Counted from the stretch's first letter, positions 1-9,283 are shown. The stretch: 64,000 nt of DNA from an uncultured Anaerolineae bacterium (GCA_905479495.1 CAJQMR010000007.1:124001-188000); one strand, 5' to 3'. Made by a program: numbers and translations. The notes: a model not told the origin generated them from the sequence alone.

Positions 1-1
1 T

Positions 2-814
2 GGGTTGTGGTGGCTGCTGCTCGGTCTGGCGATTACGGCCGTTGTCCTTATGCGCATGGGGCTTTCCTTGTTTAACCGGGAGGAACTGCTGGGTCGGGAT
101 ATCGATCAGATTCGCCTGGGCTGGATGGTGCGCCAGTTTTGGGGTTATTTTTCGGGGAAGACGCAGCTGGGAAACGGCCGTTACCCCAACCCAATCACCT
201 GGTACCGGCAAACCAAGGCCATCGTGCCCCAACTGTTGCCCGGGATGGGCGCTTTGTTGCTTGCCCTGGTCGGTGCGGCCGTTGTGGGGGTTGTTATGGC
301 CCAATGGTTTCCCTTTCCCGAAGATTTAAAAAACCAGCTGAGCGGCCAAAATATGCTCACCAACCTGGCCGGGCTGGAAGTATACATGTCGGCACTGCCG
401 CTTTTTATTCTGGGCCAAAACGTGCGTGCGCTGCTGCTGCAAACGATTTTGGGCATTTTTACCCTGGGTGTGCTGGGCGTTCTCGTTTTTATGCTGCCTT
501 GGGGCGTGATTAGCTTTATCGCGATGCAGTTTTATATGGCAGGAGAGAATCCCTTTCAGTTTTTGTTAGGCACAATTATCCCCCACGCTATTTTTGAGCT
601 ACCCGTGCTGCTGCTGATTGGCGCGGCGGCGCTGCGTTGGCAAACAGTCACGTTTGCTCCGCTGCCCAACCGCTCTTTAAGCGAGATGTTTATTCTGCGC
701 GCAGCCGAATTCTGGCGCATCTTTCTGGGACTTGGCATTCCGTTTCTCTTCCTGGCGGCGCTGGTAGAAGCATATGTAACTCCTCAGATATTGCAGCTGG
801 TATATGGTGGTTGA
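2..814 (+). CDS. SpoIIM-family (DUF95) integral membrane protein, 5'-truncated
   Basis: The reading frame is open to the left edge, so the N-terminus is missing. The first ~40 visible residues (a hydrophobic stretch then NREELLGRDIDQI) resemble the C-terminal end of an ABC-2 type permease, and the rest is a SpoIIM-like membrane domain. Several hydrophobic segments are visible, followed by the family's hallmark region: a hydrophobic helix, MAGENPFQFLLG, then PHAIFELPVLLL. SpoIIM-like proteins outside Firmicutes often sit with ABC-2 export systems, so a permease-SpoIIM fusion or a close ABC operon is plausible; that part lies outside the window. A role in sporulation is not implied. The family call is fairly firm, the function is not. 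Confidence 0.75.
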   Translation, partial: GLWWLLLGLAITAVVLMRMGLSLFNREELLGRDIDQIRLGWMVRQFWGYFSGKTQLGNGRYPNPITWYRQTKAIVPQLLPGMGALLLALVGAAVVGVVMAQWFPFPEDLKNQLSGQNMLTNLAGLEVYMSALPLFILGQNVRALLLQTILGIFTLGVLGVLVFMLPWGVISFIAMQFYMAGENPFQFLLGTIIPHAIFELPVLLLIGAAALRWQTVTFAPLPNRSLSEMFILRAAEFWRIFLGLGIPFLFLAALVEAYVTPQILQLVYGG

Positions 815-1146
815 TGTTTCACCGAACAAATTTGACGGTTAAGCTGAAGCAACTTTCCCGTAGTTTGCCATCAAAAGAAAGTTGCTTCAGTTTATAGCCG
901 CCGCCAATGGGTAATTTTGTCATTGCTCAATTCCCCTAAATTTTAATGATAACTCCTTCATAATCCTCGTTTTTTACGACCTTTTCCACGTTTTGCCCGA
1001 ATTAGTCAACTTTTGTCAAAGCACCTTGGTAAAAACTGACAACAATTACCCCTCCGGTTTCAGCAATGTTGCCTATATAATGAGGCCATTCGGAAGAGAG
1101 AGACCCACAATCGATAGAAAGTAGGTAACAGACCATTATTGAGTCA
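815..1146. other. Intergenic region with a -10 box for the regulator gene
   Basis: Apart from the hairpin at 844-890, this 332-bp AT-rich gap holds a good -10 hexamer TATAAT at 1076-1081, about 65 bp before the regulator start at 1147. No convincing -35 hexamer lies at the right distance, which would fit an activator-dependent promoter, but that is inference. Confidence 0.35.
844..890 (+). terminator. 14-bp perfect hairpin after the SpoIIM-like gene
   Basis: CTGAAGCAACTTTC at 844-857 is matched by its exact complement at 877-890 with a 19-nt loop. It lies 30 bp after the stop codon at 814. Only a short T-rich stretch follows, so it is either a weak terminator or one of the intergenic palindromes that recur in this genome. 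Confidence 0.5.
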
Positions 1147-2691
1147 ATGATTTCGCTGACGACACGCCAACGGGATTTACTTCACTATCTGCTAACGGCG
1201 GAAACGGCCGTTGTCACCGCAGATGTAGGTCGCCAAATCGGGCTAACGCCGCGCCAGGTCACTTACAGCTTGAAGCCAATCAAGTTGTGGCTGGTTGAAC
1301 ACAACGCCGATCTGGACATGATTCCCGGTGTTGGTGTACAGGTAGCCTGTTCGCCTGAGTATCGTGAAAGCTTACTGTCTGAACTGGCGGCTCAAGAAAA
1401 CATTCGTTTACAGCTTACACCAGGACAACGGCAACAGTTGTTGGCCTTGAACCTGCTTACGGTGGCCGAACCTTTAATTTTGTATCAACTCCAGCAGGAG
1501 AGTGGGGTATCGCGTACCACGCTGCTAAAAGATTTGGATCTGGTTGAAGCATGGATTAAAGCATTTGATCTGACGCTGGAGCGGCGACCCAATTTTGGCT
1601 TTATGCTGGCAGGCACTGAACACCAGCAGCGGCAGGGAATTGCAGCTATTGCTTGGGGAGACACGTCATTTAGCGATCCCCTCATGCAAACGTCTCATTC
1701 AGCCGGGCTGGTATATGAGCTGGCCAATGATGCTGATCTGATGCCGCTTGCCAACCATGTTAAGCAGTTAGTAGACCAATGGGACACCAAACAGGCGATG
1801 GCCCTGGTAGGGTATGCAGAGATGGCGTTGAACGGCCGTTTCACTGACAACGCTGTTCTTTACCTGGCATTGGTCATTGCCATACAAAAGCAGCGCATTC
1901 TAAACGGGCAAGTTGCCAATACAATCCATCCCAACTTTAACAAACAGGTACATAATCAAGTGTGGCAGGTTGCGGCCGAGATGTTGGCGCAGCTAGAGAT
2001 TAACTTGCCAGAGAAACAGCAGGATTGTGAAACTGCTTATCTGACGATGCACCTTCTTTCTGGTTCGCGCAGTGGCCTTTGGCCAACCGATCTGGAAATG
2101 GATGAGCCGTTTGGGGTTTTGCTAAGCAGCCTGATGCGCGGTGTGGCCCAGGCTTATCGTGTGCCGGCCATGCAGTCAGACACTTCATTAAGAGAAGGAT
2201 TGGCGGCTCATCTCATACCGGCCTTTATGCGCCAACAGTTCGACTTATGGGCACCACCTATCGGCTACATCAGAAATTTGCCTGAGCGATATGGATTTGA
2301 AACCACAATCGCCACAACGTTAGCCGAGGAAATAAGTACAGAAACCGGCATCAAGTTGCCCGAAGACGAGGTCAATAATCTAGTTTTGCTGTTACGGGCC
2401 GCTTTTATTCGAGAACGGCCGAATCGGCTCAATCGTGTCATCGTAGTTTGTCCTAGTGGCATGGCGACGGCCCAGCTGCTGGTTGCCCGGCTCAAGGCCA
2501 GGTTCCCCCGACTGGGCCAATTAGAAGTTTTATCTTTGCGCGAACTGGATACGCAGCAAATGCAATCGGCACAGCTCATCATTACAACCGTGCCATTGCC
2601 CAAAATTTTCTTAAATTATTCTTCAGTGATACAAGTTCATCCGCTGCTTTCAGCCGAGGATATTGACGTTATTAGTCAATGGTTAGCCTGA
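1147..2691 (+). CDS. PRD-domain PTS regulator with C-terminal EIIB domain (MtlR/BglG-type)
   Basis: This 514-residue protein has an N-terminal helix-turn-helix region (residues ~1-60), a second DNA-binding-like region (~90-160), two PTS regulatory domains and a C-terminal EIIB-like domain. In the second PRD, AYLTMHLL carries the conserved phosphorylatable His. The EIIB loop is VCPSGMATAQLL with Cys435 as the likely phosphocysteine. MtlR-type activators usually also carry a C-terminal EIIA domain; it is absent here and EIIA is a separate gene at 4359. The gene immediately precedes the mannitol-type EIIC gene in the same direction, so it most likely senses PTS phosphorylation state and activates this cluster. 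Specificity for mannitol is inferred from the neighbours. Confidence 0.88.
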   Translation: MISLTTRQRDLLHYLLTAETAVVTADVGRQIGLTPRQVTYSLKPIKLWLVEHNADLDMIPGVGVQVACSPEYRESLLSELAAQENIRLQLTPGQRQQLLALNLLTVAEPLILYQLQQESGVSRTTLLKDLDLVEAWIKAFDLTLERRPNFGFMLAGTEHQQRQGIAAIAWGDTSFSDPLMQTSHSAGLVYELANDADLMPLANHVKQLVDQWDTKQAMALVGYAEMALNGRFTDNAVLYLALVIAIQKQRILNGQVANTIHPNFNKQVHNQVWQVAAEMLAQLEINLPEKQQDCETAYLTMHLLSGSRSGLWPTDLEMDEPFGVLLSSLMRGVAQAYRVPAMQSDTSLREGLAAHLIPAFMRQQFDLWAPPIGYIRNLPERYGFETTIATTLAEEISTETGIKLPEDEVNNLVLLLRAAFIRERPNRLNRVIVVCPSGMATAQLLVARLKARFPRLGQLEVLSLRELDTQQMQSAQLIITTVPLPKIFLNYSSVIQVHPLLSAEDIDVISQWLA

Positions 2692-2785
2692 AAGTTGCAG
2701 CGAACAGAAAACGAATAGCCAAAAGTTCAAGGTAACAATCTCTGGTTTTTTAGCCGGATTCCGTTCAGGGACCCGGATGGTTTAG

Positions 2786-2812
2786 GCTACCTGCTGCCAA
2801 CGCAGCGGTAGC
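2786..2812 (+). promoter_or_regulatory. Hairpin in the leader of the EIIC gene
   Basis: GCTACC and GCTGC (2786-2797) pair with GCAGC and GGTAGC (2802-2812) around a short CCAA-type loop. It lies 38 bp before the EIIC start, upstream of an AAGGAGAGG ribosome-binding site. There is no U-tract, so it is not a plain terminator. It may be a protein-binding or mRNA-stability element. Confidence 0.3.
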
Positions 2813-2849
2813 AAAACGTTACTCATACTATTTTTTAAGGAGAGGTTAA

Positions 2850-3908
2850 ATGAGAGAAAGATTACAGCAGTTTGGTGGTTTTATGGCAGGGATGATCATT
2901 CCTAATATTGGCGCATTTATTGCCTGGGGGATAATTACAGCTTTTTTCATTCCCACAGGGTGGACGCCCAATGACACGCTTGTTGGCTTGGTCGATCCCA
3001 TAATTTTGTATCTGCTTCCAATTTTGATCGGTTTTACAGGTGGTAAGATGGTTCATGGTCATCGTGGCGGTGTTGTTGGCGCGCTCGCCACAGTGGGTGC
3101 GATTGTGGGCACCTCTATCCCCATGTTCCTTGGCGGTATGATCATGGGGCCATTAGGTGGCTGGCTCATGAAGAAAATCGATGAGCGTTTGGAAGATCAC
3201 ATTCCCGTTGGGTTTGAGATGCTCATCAACAACTTCTCGGCTGGTATCTTAGCCATGCTCCTGGCAATATTGGCTCTGTTCGTCATTTCTCCCCCACTCA
3301 CTCTTATCAGTAATTGGGCCGAAACACTTGTCGATGCCATGATTGCTGCCCGGTTGTTACCGCTGGCGGCCATCATCATCGAACCGGCAAAAGTGCTATT
3401 CTTGAATAACACCTTAAACCATGGTGTATTGAGTCCATTAGGTGCGGCCGCGGCAGAAGAATCTGGTCGGGCCATCCATTTCCTCCTGGAAACAAATCCA
3501 GGGCCTGGACTTGGTCTACTGGTTGCCTATTACGTTGCAGGCAAAGGTCTCCTCAAGGAGTCTGCGCCGGGGGCAATGATTATTCATTTCTTGGGCGGAA
3601 TTCACGAAATTTACTTCCCCTATGTATTAGCACATCCAATTATGATTTTGGCGATGATTGCAGGTGGTCTCTCGGCTGATCTGTGGTTCACAATTACGAA
3701 TGCTGGCCTCGTTGCTCCACCATCACCTGGCTCCATCTTTGCCTACCTTGCCGTCATACCGAGAGGACAGCATTTCTCCGTTCTCGCCGGGGTGTTGATT
3801 GGTGCGGTTGTGTCCTTCGCTGTTGGTGCTTTCATTCTAAGGGTTCGCCCCGTTAGTGAAGAAGAAGAAGAAGAAATGGAAAGCGCAGGTGTTCCGGGAT
3901 TGGCCTAA
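2850..3908 (+). CDS. mtlA: PTS mannitol-type permease, EIIC subunit
   Basis: The 352-residue protein is almost entirely hydrophobic and matches the EIIC part of mannitol permeases, which carry the sugar through the membrane while it is phosphorylated. Family signatures are clear: GGKMVHGHRGGVVGALAT near residues 65-82, the LNNTLNHGVLSPLG segment and the GGIHEIYFPYVL segment holding the substrate-site Glu. The protein stops after the last helix with an acidic tail, so EIIB and EIIA are not fused but encoded just downstream. AAGGAGAGG a few bases before the ATG is a good ribosome-binding site. No ACGGCCGT palindrome occurs in this gene, in contrast to most neighbours. Confidence 0.93.
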   Translation: MRERLQQFGGFMAGMIIPNIGAFIAWGIITAFFIPTGWTPNDTLVGLVDPIILYLLPILIGFTGGKMVHGHRGGVVGALATVGAIVGTSIPMFLGGMIMGPLGGWLMKKIDERLEDHIPVGFEMLINNFSAGILAMLLAILALFVISPPLTLISNWAETLVDAMIAARLLPLAAIIIEPAKVLFLNNTLNHGVLSPLGAAAAEESGRAIHFLLETNPGPGLGLLVAYYVAGKGLLKESAPGAMIIHFLGGIHEIYFPYVLAHPIMILAMIAGGLSADLWFTITNAGLVAPPSPGSIFAYLAVIPRGQHFSVLAGVLIGAVVSFAVGAFILRVRPVSEEEEEEMESAGVPGLA

Positions 3909-3939
3909 TCAGCCGTTAGTTAATAATCAGTTTTAGAAA

Positions 3940-4002
3940 AACCTGACAGGTCTTTAGCCAGATATGGTCACAATAAACAGACGGTTTGAGATCTGTCAGG
4001 TT
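3940..4002 (+). repeat. AACCTGACAG inverted-repeat element, copy 1
   Basis: AACCTGACAG at 3940-3949 is complemented by CTGTCAGGTT at 3993-4002 with a 43-nt interior. It sits between the EIIC and EIIB genes, where it could fold in the mRNA and set different expression of the membrane and soluble subunits. Related elements occur at 17450-17542 and 20724-20818. Confidence 0.7.
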
Positions 4003-4024
4003 AAAATCATCAAGGAGAAAACAT

Positions 4025-4357
4025 ATGTCTCGTTCCATCCCCGCCTCTGATGTAAAAAACATCATCCTGGCATGTGAAGCTGGCATGGGTTCCAGTTTGA
4101 TGAGTGTGAATGCACTCAAGAAGAAGTTGAAGAAGGCTAATGTGTCCGGAGTGACCGTGGTGCATAAACCGGCACGCGCTATCCCTGATGGTGCGCAAGT
4201 GGTTGTTGTGCACAAAGGTTTGGCCAAGGTGGTGCGGAATCGTGTGCCTGACGCAGTTGTGGTAACGTTTAATCACTTTTTGAATGATCCTGCTTTTGAT
4301 AAGCTGGTTAATGCCTTTGTGGAAAATGGCAGTATAGAAGATACCGTAGGGGGGTAA
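4025..4357 (+). CDS. PTS mannitol-type EIIB subunit
   Basis: A 110-residue soluble phosphocarrier. Near the N-terminus, NIILACEAGMGSS has the EIIB phosphocysteine Cys17 in its P-loop, matching mannitol-type EIIB domains, and the remainder has the expected alternating strand/helix pattern. It passes phosphate from EIIA to the sugar bound by EIIC. The start is chosen at the ATG at 4025 because AAGGAG lies at 4012-4017; an upstream in-frame start would swallow this site. The gene ends one base before the EIIA start, so the two are almost certainly co-translated. Confidence 0.92.
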   Translation: MSRSIPASDVKNIILACEAGMGSSLMSVNALKKKLKKANVSGVTVVHKPARAIPDGAQVVVVHKGLAKVVRNRVPDAVVVTFNHFLNDPAFDKLVNAFVENGSIEDTVGG

Positions 4358-4358
4358 A

Positions 4359-4805
4359 ATGGCAATTTTGGAGAAGAACAGGATTAAATTGCAGGCAACG
4401 GCCGTTGATAAACAAGATGCAATTCGGCAGGCTGGGGCTTTGCTGGTAGAGAGTGGCTGTGTGGCCGCACCGTATGTTGATGGGATGCTGGCCCGCGAAG
4501 CCACGATGTCTACCTATCTGGGAAATGGTGTGTCCATTCCACATGGGCAGTATGAAAATAGAGAGCATATTAAACAAACCGGCATTTCTGTGTTGCAGAT
4601 ACCTGCTGGGGTATTGTGGGAAGATGATGATGACGAGTTGGCTTATCTAATCATTGGCATTGCCGCCAACTCTGATGAGCATGTGACGGTTTTATCTAAT
4701 TTGGCCGAGGCGATTGAAGACCCAGATATGGCTGACGAATTGGCTCAAACAAATGATGTGGATTTAATTATGCGCTGCCTGAATGGTGTACCAGACGGCG
4801 TGTAG
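4359..4805 (+). CDS. mtlF: PTS mannitol/fructose-type EIIA subunit
   Basis: A 148-residue EIIA protein of the fructose/mannitol family. The phosphorylated histidine is His62 in NGVSIPHGQ, followed by the family's region ending in a helix rich in acidic residues. It accepts phosphate from HPr and hands it to the EIIB made by the previous gene. In enteric bacteria these three parts form one MtlA polypeptide; here they are split as in several Gram-positive systems. The gene carries one ACGGCCGT palindrome, in frame as Thr-Ala-Val. Confidence 0.93.
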   Translation: MAILEKNRIKLQATAVDKQDAIRQAGALLVESGCVAAPYVDGMLAREATMSTYLGNGVSIPHGQYENREHIKQTGISVLQIPAGVLWEDDDDELAYLIIGIAANSDEHVTVLSNLAEAIEDPDMADELAQTNDVDLIMRCLNGVPDGV

Positions 4806-4925
4806 GTGCACCGAATTTTTGGGCACTGATTTACACTGATAAAAAATAGTGTTCATTACCGTTGAACTGCGTCCCAATTCTTCTTTTTTAAGGAACAATT
4901 TGACTCAACAACAGGAAGTGAAGTT

Positions 4926-6953
4926 GTGAAACAGCTAAACTTTGTCATAGATAATGTAACCGGGCTTCATGCTCGGCCAGCTAAGGTGTTTGTTAAAATC
5001 GCCAAGCAGTTTAAATCTGACATTCGTGTGCTGCATGGCAGCAAAAAAGTGAATGCCAAAAGCTTAATTGCCGTATTGGGCCTGGGGGTTAAACACGGTG
5101 GTGCTATCCAGGTGGAGCTGGATGGGGTGGATGAGGAGTTAGCGGCCGAAGCGCTGCAAACGGCCGTATCCGCTGGTTTGGGGGAAGGCGATCATGCACC
5201 AGAACCAGCAGCGGTCAGGTCCGCTCCAAGCAAACCGGCAGCCCCGGCTCCAGTGGCCGTAGAAGCGCTGCCCAAGAATGGTTTGCGTGGCGTGGCCGCC
5301 GCCCCTGGTTTGGCCATTGGCCCTATTTTTCAGCTGCGCCAAACGGCCGTTACCCTTAGCCAGGAATTTGCTGGTGTGGCTGTGGAACAGGATCGTTTGG
5401 AAACCGCGCTCGCCCATGGGCAAGAGCAACTGTTTGCCTTGCGCCAAAAAGTAGAGGCCCATGCCCCAGATGAAGCAGCCATTTTCGACGTCCACCGCGA
5501 GCTGCTGGCCGATGATGATCTGCTGGAAACTGTGCAGCAAAAAATAGAGTCCCAGCAAAATGCTGGGCAGGCCTGGCAGGCAACCATTGAAGAGAAGGCT
5601 GCCCAAATGGCTGCACTGGATGACCCGCTGCTGGCGGCACGGGCAGCTGATATTCGGGATGTGGGGAACCGCATTTTGAAGCTGCTGGCCGGAGACGAAG
5701 CTGCCGGTGAGGTGCAGTGGCCCGATCATCCGGTGGTGGTTATTGCCCATGATCTGACGCCATCGGACACGGCGACGCTGGACCCGCAAAAGGTGCTGGG
5801 TTTTGCTACTGCCGTTGGCGGTCCCACTGCGCATTCAGCCATTATCGCCAGGGCCTTAAACTTGCCTGCGGTGGTAAGTGTGGGTGAGGGTTTGTTGGAG
5901 ATTGCCGATGGAACGGCCGTTATTCTCAATGGCAGCAATGGCATCATTCAGGTTAATCCTGATGATGCCGCGCAAAAAGAAGCCCAAAGTCAGTTGGCTG
6001 CCGCCAAACAGCAGCAGCAAGCGGCCCGTGAACAAGCCGATGCGCCAGCCATTACCCTGGACAATCATCGGGTGGAAATTGCAGCCAATATCGGCGGCGT
6101 GGCCGATGCCCAAAAGGCCAACCAATCTGGTGCCGAGGGCGTAGGCTTGCTCCGTACCGAATTTTTGTTCCTGGATCGAGCCACCCCGCCTTCAGAGGAT
6201 GAGCAGTTTGAGGTGTACCGCCAAATTGCCGAAGCGATGGCAGGCAAGCCGGTCATCATTCGCACGCTGGACATTGGTGGCGACAAGCCCTTGCCGTATG
6301 TGAAGGTGCCACCGGAAGACAACCCGTTTTTGGGTGAGCGGGGCTTGCGCTTGTGCCTGGCTCGTCCAGAGCTCATGCGGGAGCAGCTGCGGGCCATCTT
6401 GCGGGCGGCCAGCTATGGCTCATTGCGCATCATGTTTCCCATGGTGGCTGATATGTCTGAATGGGTCGCGGCTAAATCAATGGTGGATGAAATTCGAGCC
6501 GAACTCAATGCCCCTGTGGTGCCGGTGGGCATCATGATAGAAATTCCGGCGGCGGCGTTGATGACCGATCTGTTTGCCAAAGAAGTTGATTTCTTCTCCA
6601 TTGGCACCAACGATCTGACGCAGTACACGCTGGCGATGGATCGAATGCACCCAACCCTGGCCAGCAAATCCGACGGGCTGCACCCTGCCGTGCTGCGCCT
6701 GATCGATGCCACCGTACGTGGTGCCCATGCGTCGGGTAAATGGGTGGGGGTTTGTGGCGCACTCGGTGCCGATCCGCAAGCCGCGCCTATTTTGATGGGC
6801 TTGGGCGTTGATGAACTGAGCGTCAGTGTGCCATCGATTGCGATGGTGAAGGCGCAAATACGTACCTTAAGCCAGGCGGAAGCACAGAAGTTGGCCGCCA
6901 AAGCCCTGGCCTGCGCCACCGCGCGCGAGGTGCGGGAGTTGGTGAGGGTTTAG
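4926..6953 (+). CDS. ptsI: HPr-enzyme I fusion (PEP-protein phosphotransferase)
   Basis: One 675-residue polypeptide combines both general PTS proteins. Residues 1-~88 are HPr with the active histidine in GLHARPA (His15) and a serine at exactly the position of regulatory Ser46 (NAKSLIAVLGLG). An Ala/Pro-rich linker follows (~90-115), then enzyme I with the phosphohistidine in GGPTAHSAI (His303), the PEP-binding barrel with SIGTNDLTQY, and the catalytic cysteine in GVCGALG (Cys610). HPr is usually a separate gene, and HPr-EI fusions normally carry extra EIIA or GAF domains, so this minimal fusion inside the transporter cluster suggests a self-contained phosphorelay. Ser46 implies HPr-kinase control, but no hprK is in the window. 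Confidence 0.93.
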   Translation: MKQLNFVIDNVTGLHARPAKVFVKIAKQFKSDIRVLHGSKKVNAKSLIAVLGLGVKHGGAIQVELDGVDEELAAEALQTAVSAGLGEGDHAPEPAAVRSAPSKPAAPAPVAVEALPKNGLRGVAAAPGLAIGPIFQLRQTAVTLSQEFAGVAVEQDRLETALAHGQEQLFALRQKVEAHAPDEAAIFDVHRELLADDDLLETVQQKIESQQNAGQAWQATIEEKAAQMAALDDPLLAARAADIRDVGNRILKLLAGDEAAGEVQWPDHPVVVIAHDLTPSDTATLDPQKVLGFATAVGGPTAHSAIIARALNLPAVVSVGEGLLEIADGTAVILNGSNGIIQVNPDDAAQKEAQSQLAAAKQQQQAAREQADAPAITLDNHRVEIAANIGGVADAQKANQSGAEGVGLLRTEFLFLDRATPPSEDEQFEVYRQIAEAMAGKPVIIRTLDIGGDKPLPYVKVPPEDNPFLGERGLRLCLARPELMREQLRAILRAASYGSLRIMFPMVADMSEWVAAKSMVDEIRAELNAPVVPVGIMIEIPAAALMTDLFAKEVDFFSIGTNDLTQYTLAMDRMHPTLASKSDGLHPAVLRLIDATVRGAHASGKWVGVCGALGADPQAAPILMGLGVDELSVSVPSIAMVKAQIRTLSQAEAQKLAAKALACATAREVRELVRV

Positions 6954-7039
6954 ACGTTTTGAGCAAGAAAATAATCAAAGATTACGCAGATTTTCATAAA
7001 TTCAAAGGATGATCAAATAATCATCGCAAAGAACCTTAC

Positions 7040-7141
7040 CTTGTCATTTCGAACGAAGTGAGAAATCTCTGACACGATTGCAGGTTTATTGTTTGCACGG
7101 TTAGAAAGATTTCTCGCCAAAAAGCGGCTCAAAATGACAAG
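7040..7141. repeat. 102-bp nested inverted-repeat element
   Basis: The outer arms CTTGTCATTT (7040-7049) and AAATGACAAG (7132-7141) are perfect complements, and inside them GAGAAATCT (7060-7068) pairs with AGATTTCTC (7107-7115). The unit fills the gap between the HPr-EI gene and the dehydrogenase and ends just before its ribosome-binding site. Its size and symmetry suggest a non-autonomous miniature mobile element or REP-like unit; no flanking duplication is obvious. Confidence 0.65.
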
Positions 7142-7155
7142 CGGGGAGTGACAAA

Positions 7156-8910
7156 ATGACAAAAAAATATGAACTGTACCGGACAGGTCAGGCACCACTG
7201 CCTGATAAAACCTGGTCGTGGAATATGTATGGGGCGGGAATCGAAAACATCGGGCGGGATGGTCAACCAGAAGCATTCCCCATTCCTGAACCAGCCGATA
7301 ACCAGCTACTGGTTCGTGTAGACAGTGTGGGCATGTGTTTTTCCGACGTAAAGTTGATTCGTCAGGGGGGCGCTCATCCCAAATTATATAATCGCAATCT
7401 GGCCGAAGAGCCGACCCGTCTGGGACATGAAGCGGCGTTGACCATCATCAAGGTGGGTAAGGATTTGCAGGATGAATACCAGTCTGGGCAGCGGCTGGCG
7501 ATTCAACCGGATATTTACCAAAACGGCCGTTCCACAGCTTACGGCTACACCATTCCCGGCGGCCTCACCCAATATCACGTCATCGGCCCTGAAGTGCTGG
7601 ATGCCGACGACGGGGCCTACGTCCTGCCACTGACTGATGAGTTGGGCTATGCGGAAACGGCATTAACAGAGCCGTGGGCCTGTGTGGAAGCATCTTACAC
7701 GCAGCGACGTCGCCTGGAGCCAAAAGCAGGCGGGCGTTTGTGGGTCATTGGCCGGCCAGAGGATGAGACAGCATACACTTTCTCAGCGGAGTTGCCGTCC
7801 CCCTCGTTTGTGGTTGTGAGCGATGTGTCGGATGCAGTCAAAACGCTTATTCGGCAAAAAGTAGGGCCAACTGTGGAGATCTTTGTGCGGGATGGTTTAC
7901 GGCCGTCTGATTTCCCCGCACTCAAAGCTGAACTGACTGATGGCGAGGGGTTCGACGACATCATCATGCTTTCCCCGCAAAGTGCCGAGCGGATGAGCGA
8001 AGCTGCCAAGCTGACTGCTTTTCGGGGCACGTTTAACCTGGTGGGCGACTCGCCGTTAGATGGCAAAGTGGAAATTGACGTGGGGCGGATTCATTACCAT
8101 TACACTGCCTACGTGGGCAATCCTGGCCCAGACATTGCCGCTTCTTATGGTGAAGCGCGTAATCGTTGTGATTTGTTGCCGGGCGGAGCGGCCGTTTTTG
8201 TGGGGGCCGGTGGGCCAATGGGACAGATGCACGTGCAGCGGGCTATCGAGCTGAAAAATGGCCCCAAACTGGTCATCGCCACTGAGGTGAATGAGATGCG
8301 GCTGGCGGCTTTGGAAGATCTGTTTGGCCCGCTGGCCGAAGCCAACGGCAAGCAACTGCTTACGTTTAATCCGGCGACTGAAGAAGAATCTTTGCAAGAG
8401 TTTGTGCTAAATGCCACTGACCAAATTGGTGCCGATGACGTGGTGGTGTGCGTGCCCGTCGCGCCGCTGATGGCGGAAGCCGGCACCTATTTGGCCCCAG
8501 ACGGCATGTTGGTGCTTTTTGCCGGGGTGCCCAACGGCACGATGGCAGCGCTGGACATGAGCGCAGTTTATTTACATAACGCGCAATTTACTGGCACCTC
8601 TGGCTCTGCTTTGGCAGATCAGGCCACCGTCATTGCCAAAACAGTGGCGGGCGATTTGTCGCCGAACCGGTCTGTGGCCGCTGTGGGCGGCATGGAAGCA
8701 GCCCGCGATGGTGTGGAAGCGATGATGGAAGGGCGCTATCCGGGCAAGGTGGTTATCTTCCCGCAGATTAGCGGCCTGCCGTTGATGAGCCTGGCTGAAC
8801 TGAAGGAAAAATATCCAGCTGTGGCCGAGAAGCTGGGCAGTGGCGATGTTTGGACCGCTGACGCTGAAGCGGCTTTGGTGGAAACGTTCTGGCAGATGGA
8901 GCATGCGTAA
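7156..8910 (+). CDS. Zinc-type alcohol/polyol dehydrogenase family protein (584 aa)
   Basis: The N-terminal ~200 residues follow the medium-chain dehydrogenase plan: VDSVGMCFSDVKLI (catalytic-zinc Cys region), GHEAA (zinc His-Glu) and LTEPWACVEA. A glycine-rich nucleotide-binding stretch, VFVGAGGPMGQMHVQRA, begins only around residue 350, much later than the ~170-200 normal for this superfamily, because about 150 residues are inserted between the halves. At 584 residues it is far longer than classical members (~340-410). Lying between the PTS genes and a sugar-phosphate kinase, it is the best candidate here for oxidising hexitol phosphate to fructose phosphate, replacing MtlD. The superfamily is clear; the substrate is inference. 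Confidence 0.75.
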   Translation: MTKKYELYRTGQAPLPDKTWSWNMYGAGIENIGRDGQPEAFPIPEPADNQLLVRVDSVGMCFSDVKLIRQGGAHPKLYNRNLAEEPTRLGHEAALTIIKVGKDLQDEYQSGQRLAIQPDIYQNGRSTAYGYTIPGGLTQYHVIGPEVLDADDGAYVLPLTDELGYAETALTEPWACVEASYTQRRRLEPKAGGRLWVIGRPEDETAYTFSAELPSPSFVVVSDVSDAVKTLIRQKVGPTVEIFVRDGLRPSDFPALKAELTDGEGFDDIIMLSPQSAERMSEAAKLTAFRGTFNLVGDSPLDGKVEIDVGRIHYHYTAYVGNPGPDIAASYGEARNRCDLLPGGAAVFVGAGGPMGQMHVQRAIELKNGPKLVIATEVNEMRLAALEDLFGPLAEANGKQLLTFNPATEEESLQEFVLNATDQIGADDVVVCVPVAPLMAEAGTYLAPDGMLVLFAGVPNGTMAALDMSAVYLHNAQFTGTSGSALADQATVIAKTVAGDLSPNRSVAAVGGMEAARDGVEAMMEGRYPGKVVIFPQISGLPLMSLAELKEKYPAVAEKLGSGDVWTADAEAALVETFWQMEHA

Positions 8911-8911
8911 T

Positions 8912-9283
8912 ATGCCTAAGCCGAAGGTGCGTTCAGGTCTGCTGCGGCAGTATATTTGGGCCGGGGCTGGTTTGGGGCTTTATTTTGGCCTTTTCTTCCG
9001 CCCAGTTAGAGAGGCGAATTTTGCTGTGGCGGTGGCCCTGGCGCTGTTGGCAACGGCCGTTACCATCGTCATTGCCTTATTGAAGAAAGATCGACTGCCG
9101 CTGAGGGAATTGGGTAGAACGGCCGTTACCACCTTCATTAAATTTGCTCTGGTTCTGGCTATGCTGGAAGGCCGCCACTACATCTACGATCTGGGCGGCA
9201 AGTGGTTAGTGGCCGTTTTTACCACGCTGCTGGGAGCTGCTGCAGGTTGGTGGCTGGCGCAAAGTGATCTAAGTACAAAATGA
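8912..9283 (+). CDS. Small membrane protein of unknown function
   Basis: The 123-residue product has three or four hydrophobic helices (two near residues 10-50, others in the C-terminal half) and a basic N-terminus. I do not recognise the family. The start at 8912 is chosen because it directly follows the dehydrogenase stop (8908-8910) and has GGAG about 10 bp upstream; another ATG at 8903 would overlap the previous gene. Tight coupling to the dehydrogenase and to the downstream kinase suggests it belongs to the hexitol cluster, perhaps as a membrane accessory. Two ACGGCCGT palindromes lie in it. Confidence 0.6.
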   Translation: MPKPKVRSGLLRQYIWAGAGLGLYFGLFFRPVREANFAVAVALALLATAVTIVIALLKKDRLPLRELGRTAVTTFIKFALVLAMLEGRHYIYDLGGKWLVAVFTTLLGAAAGWWLAQSDLSTK

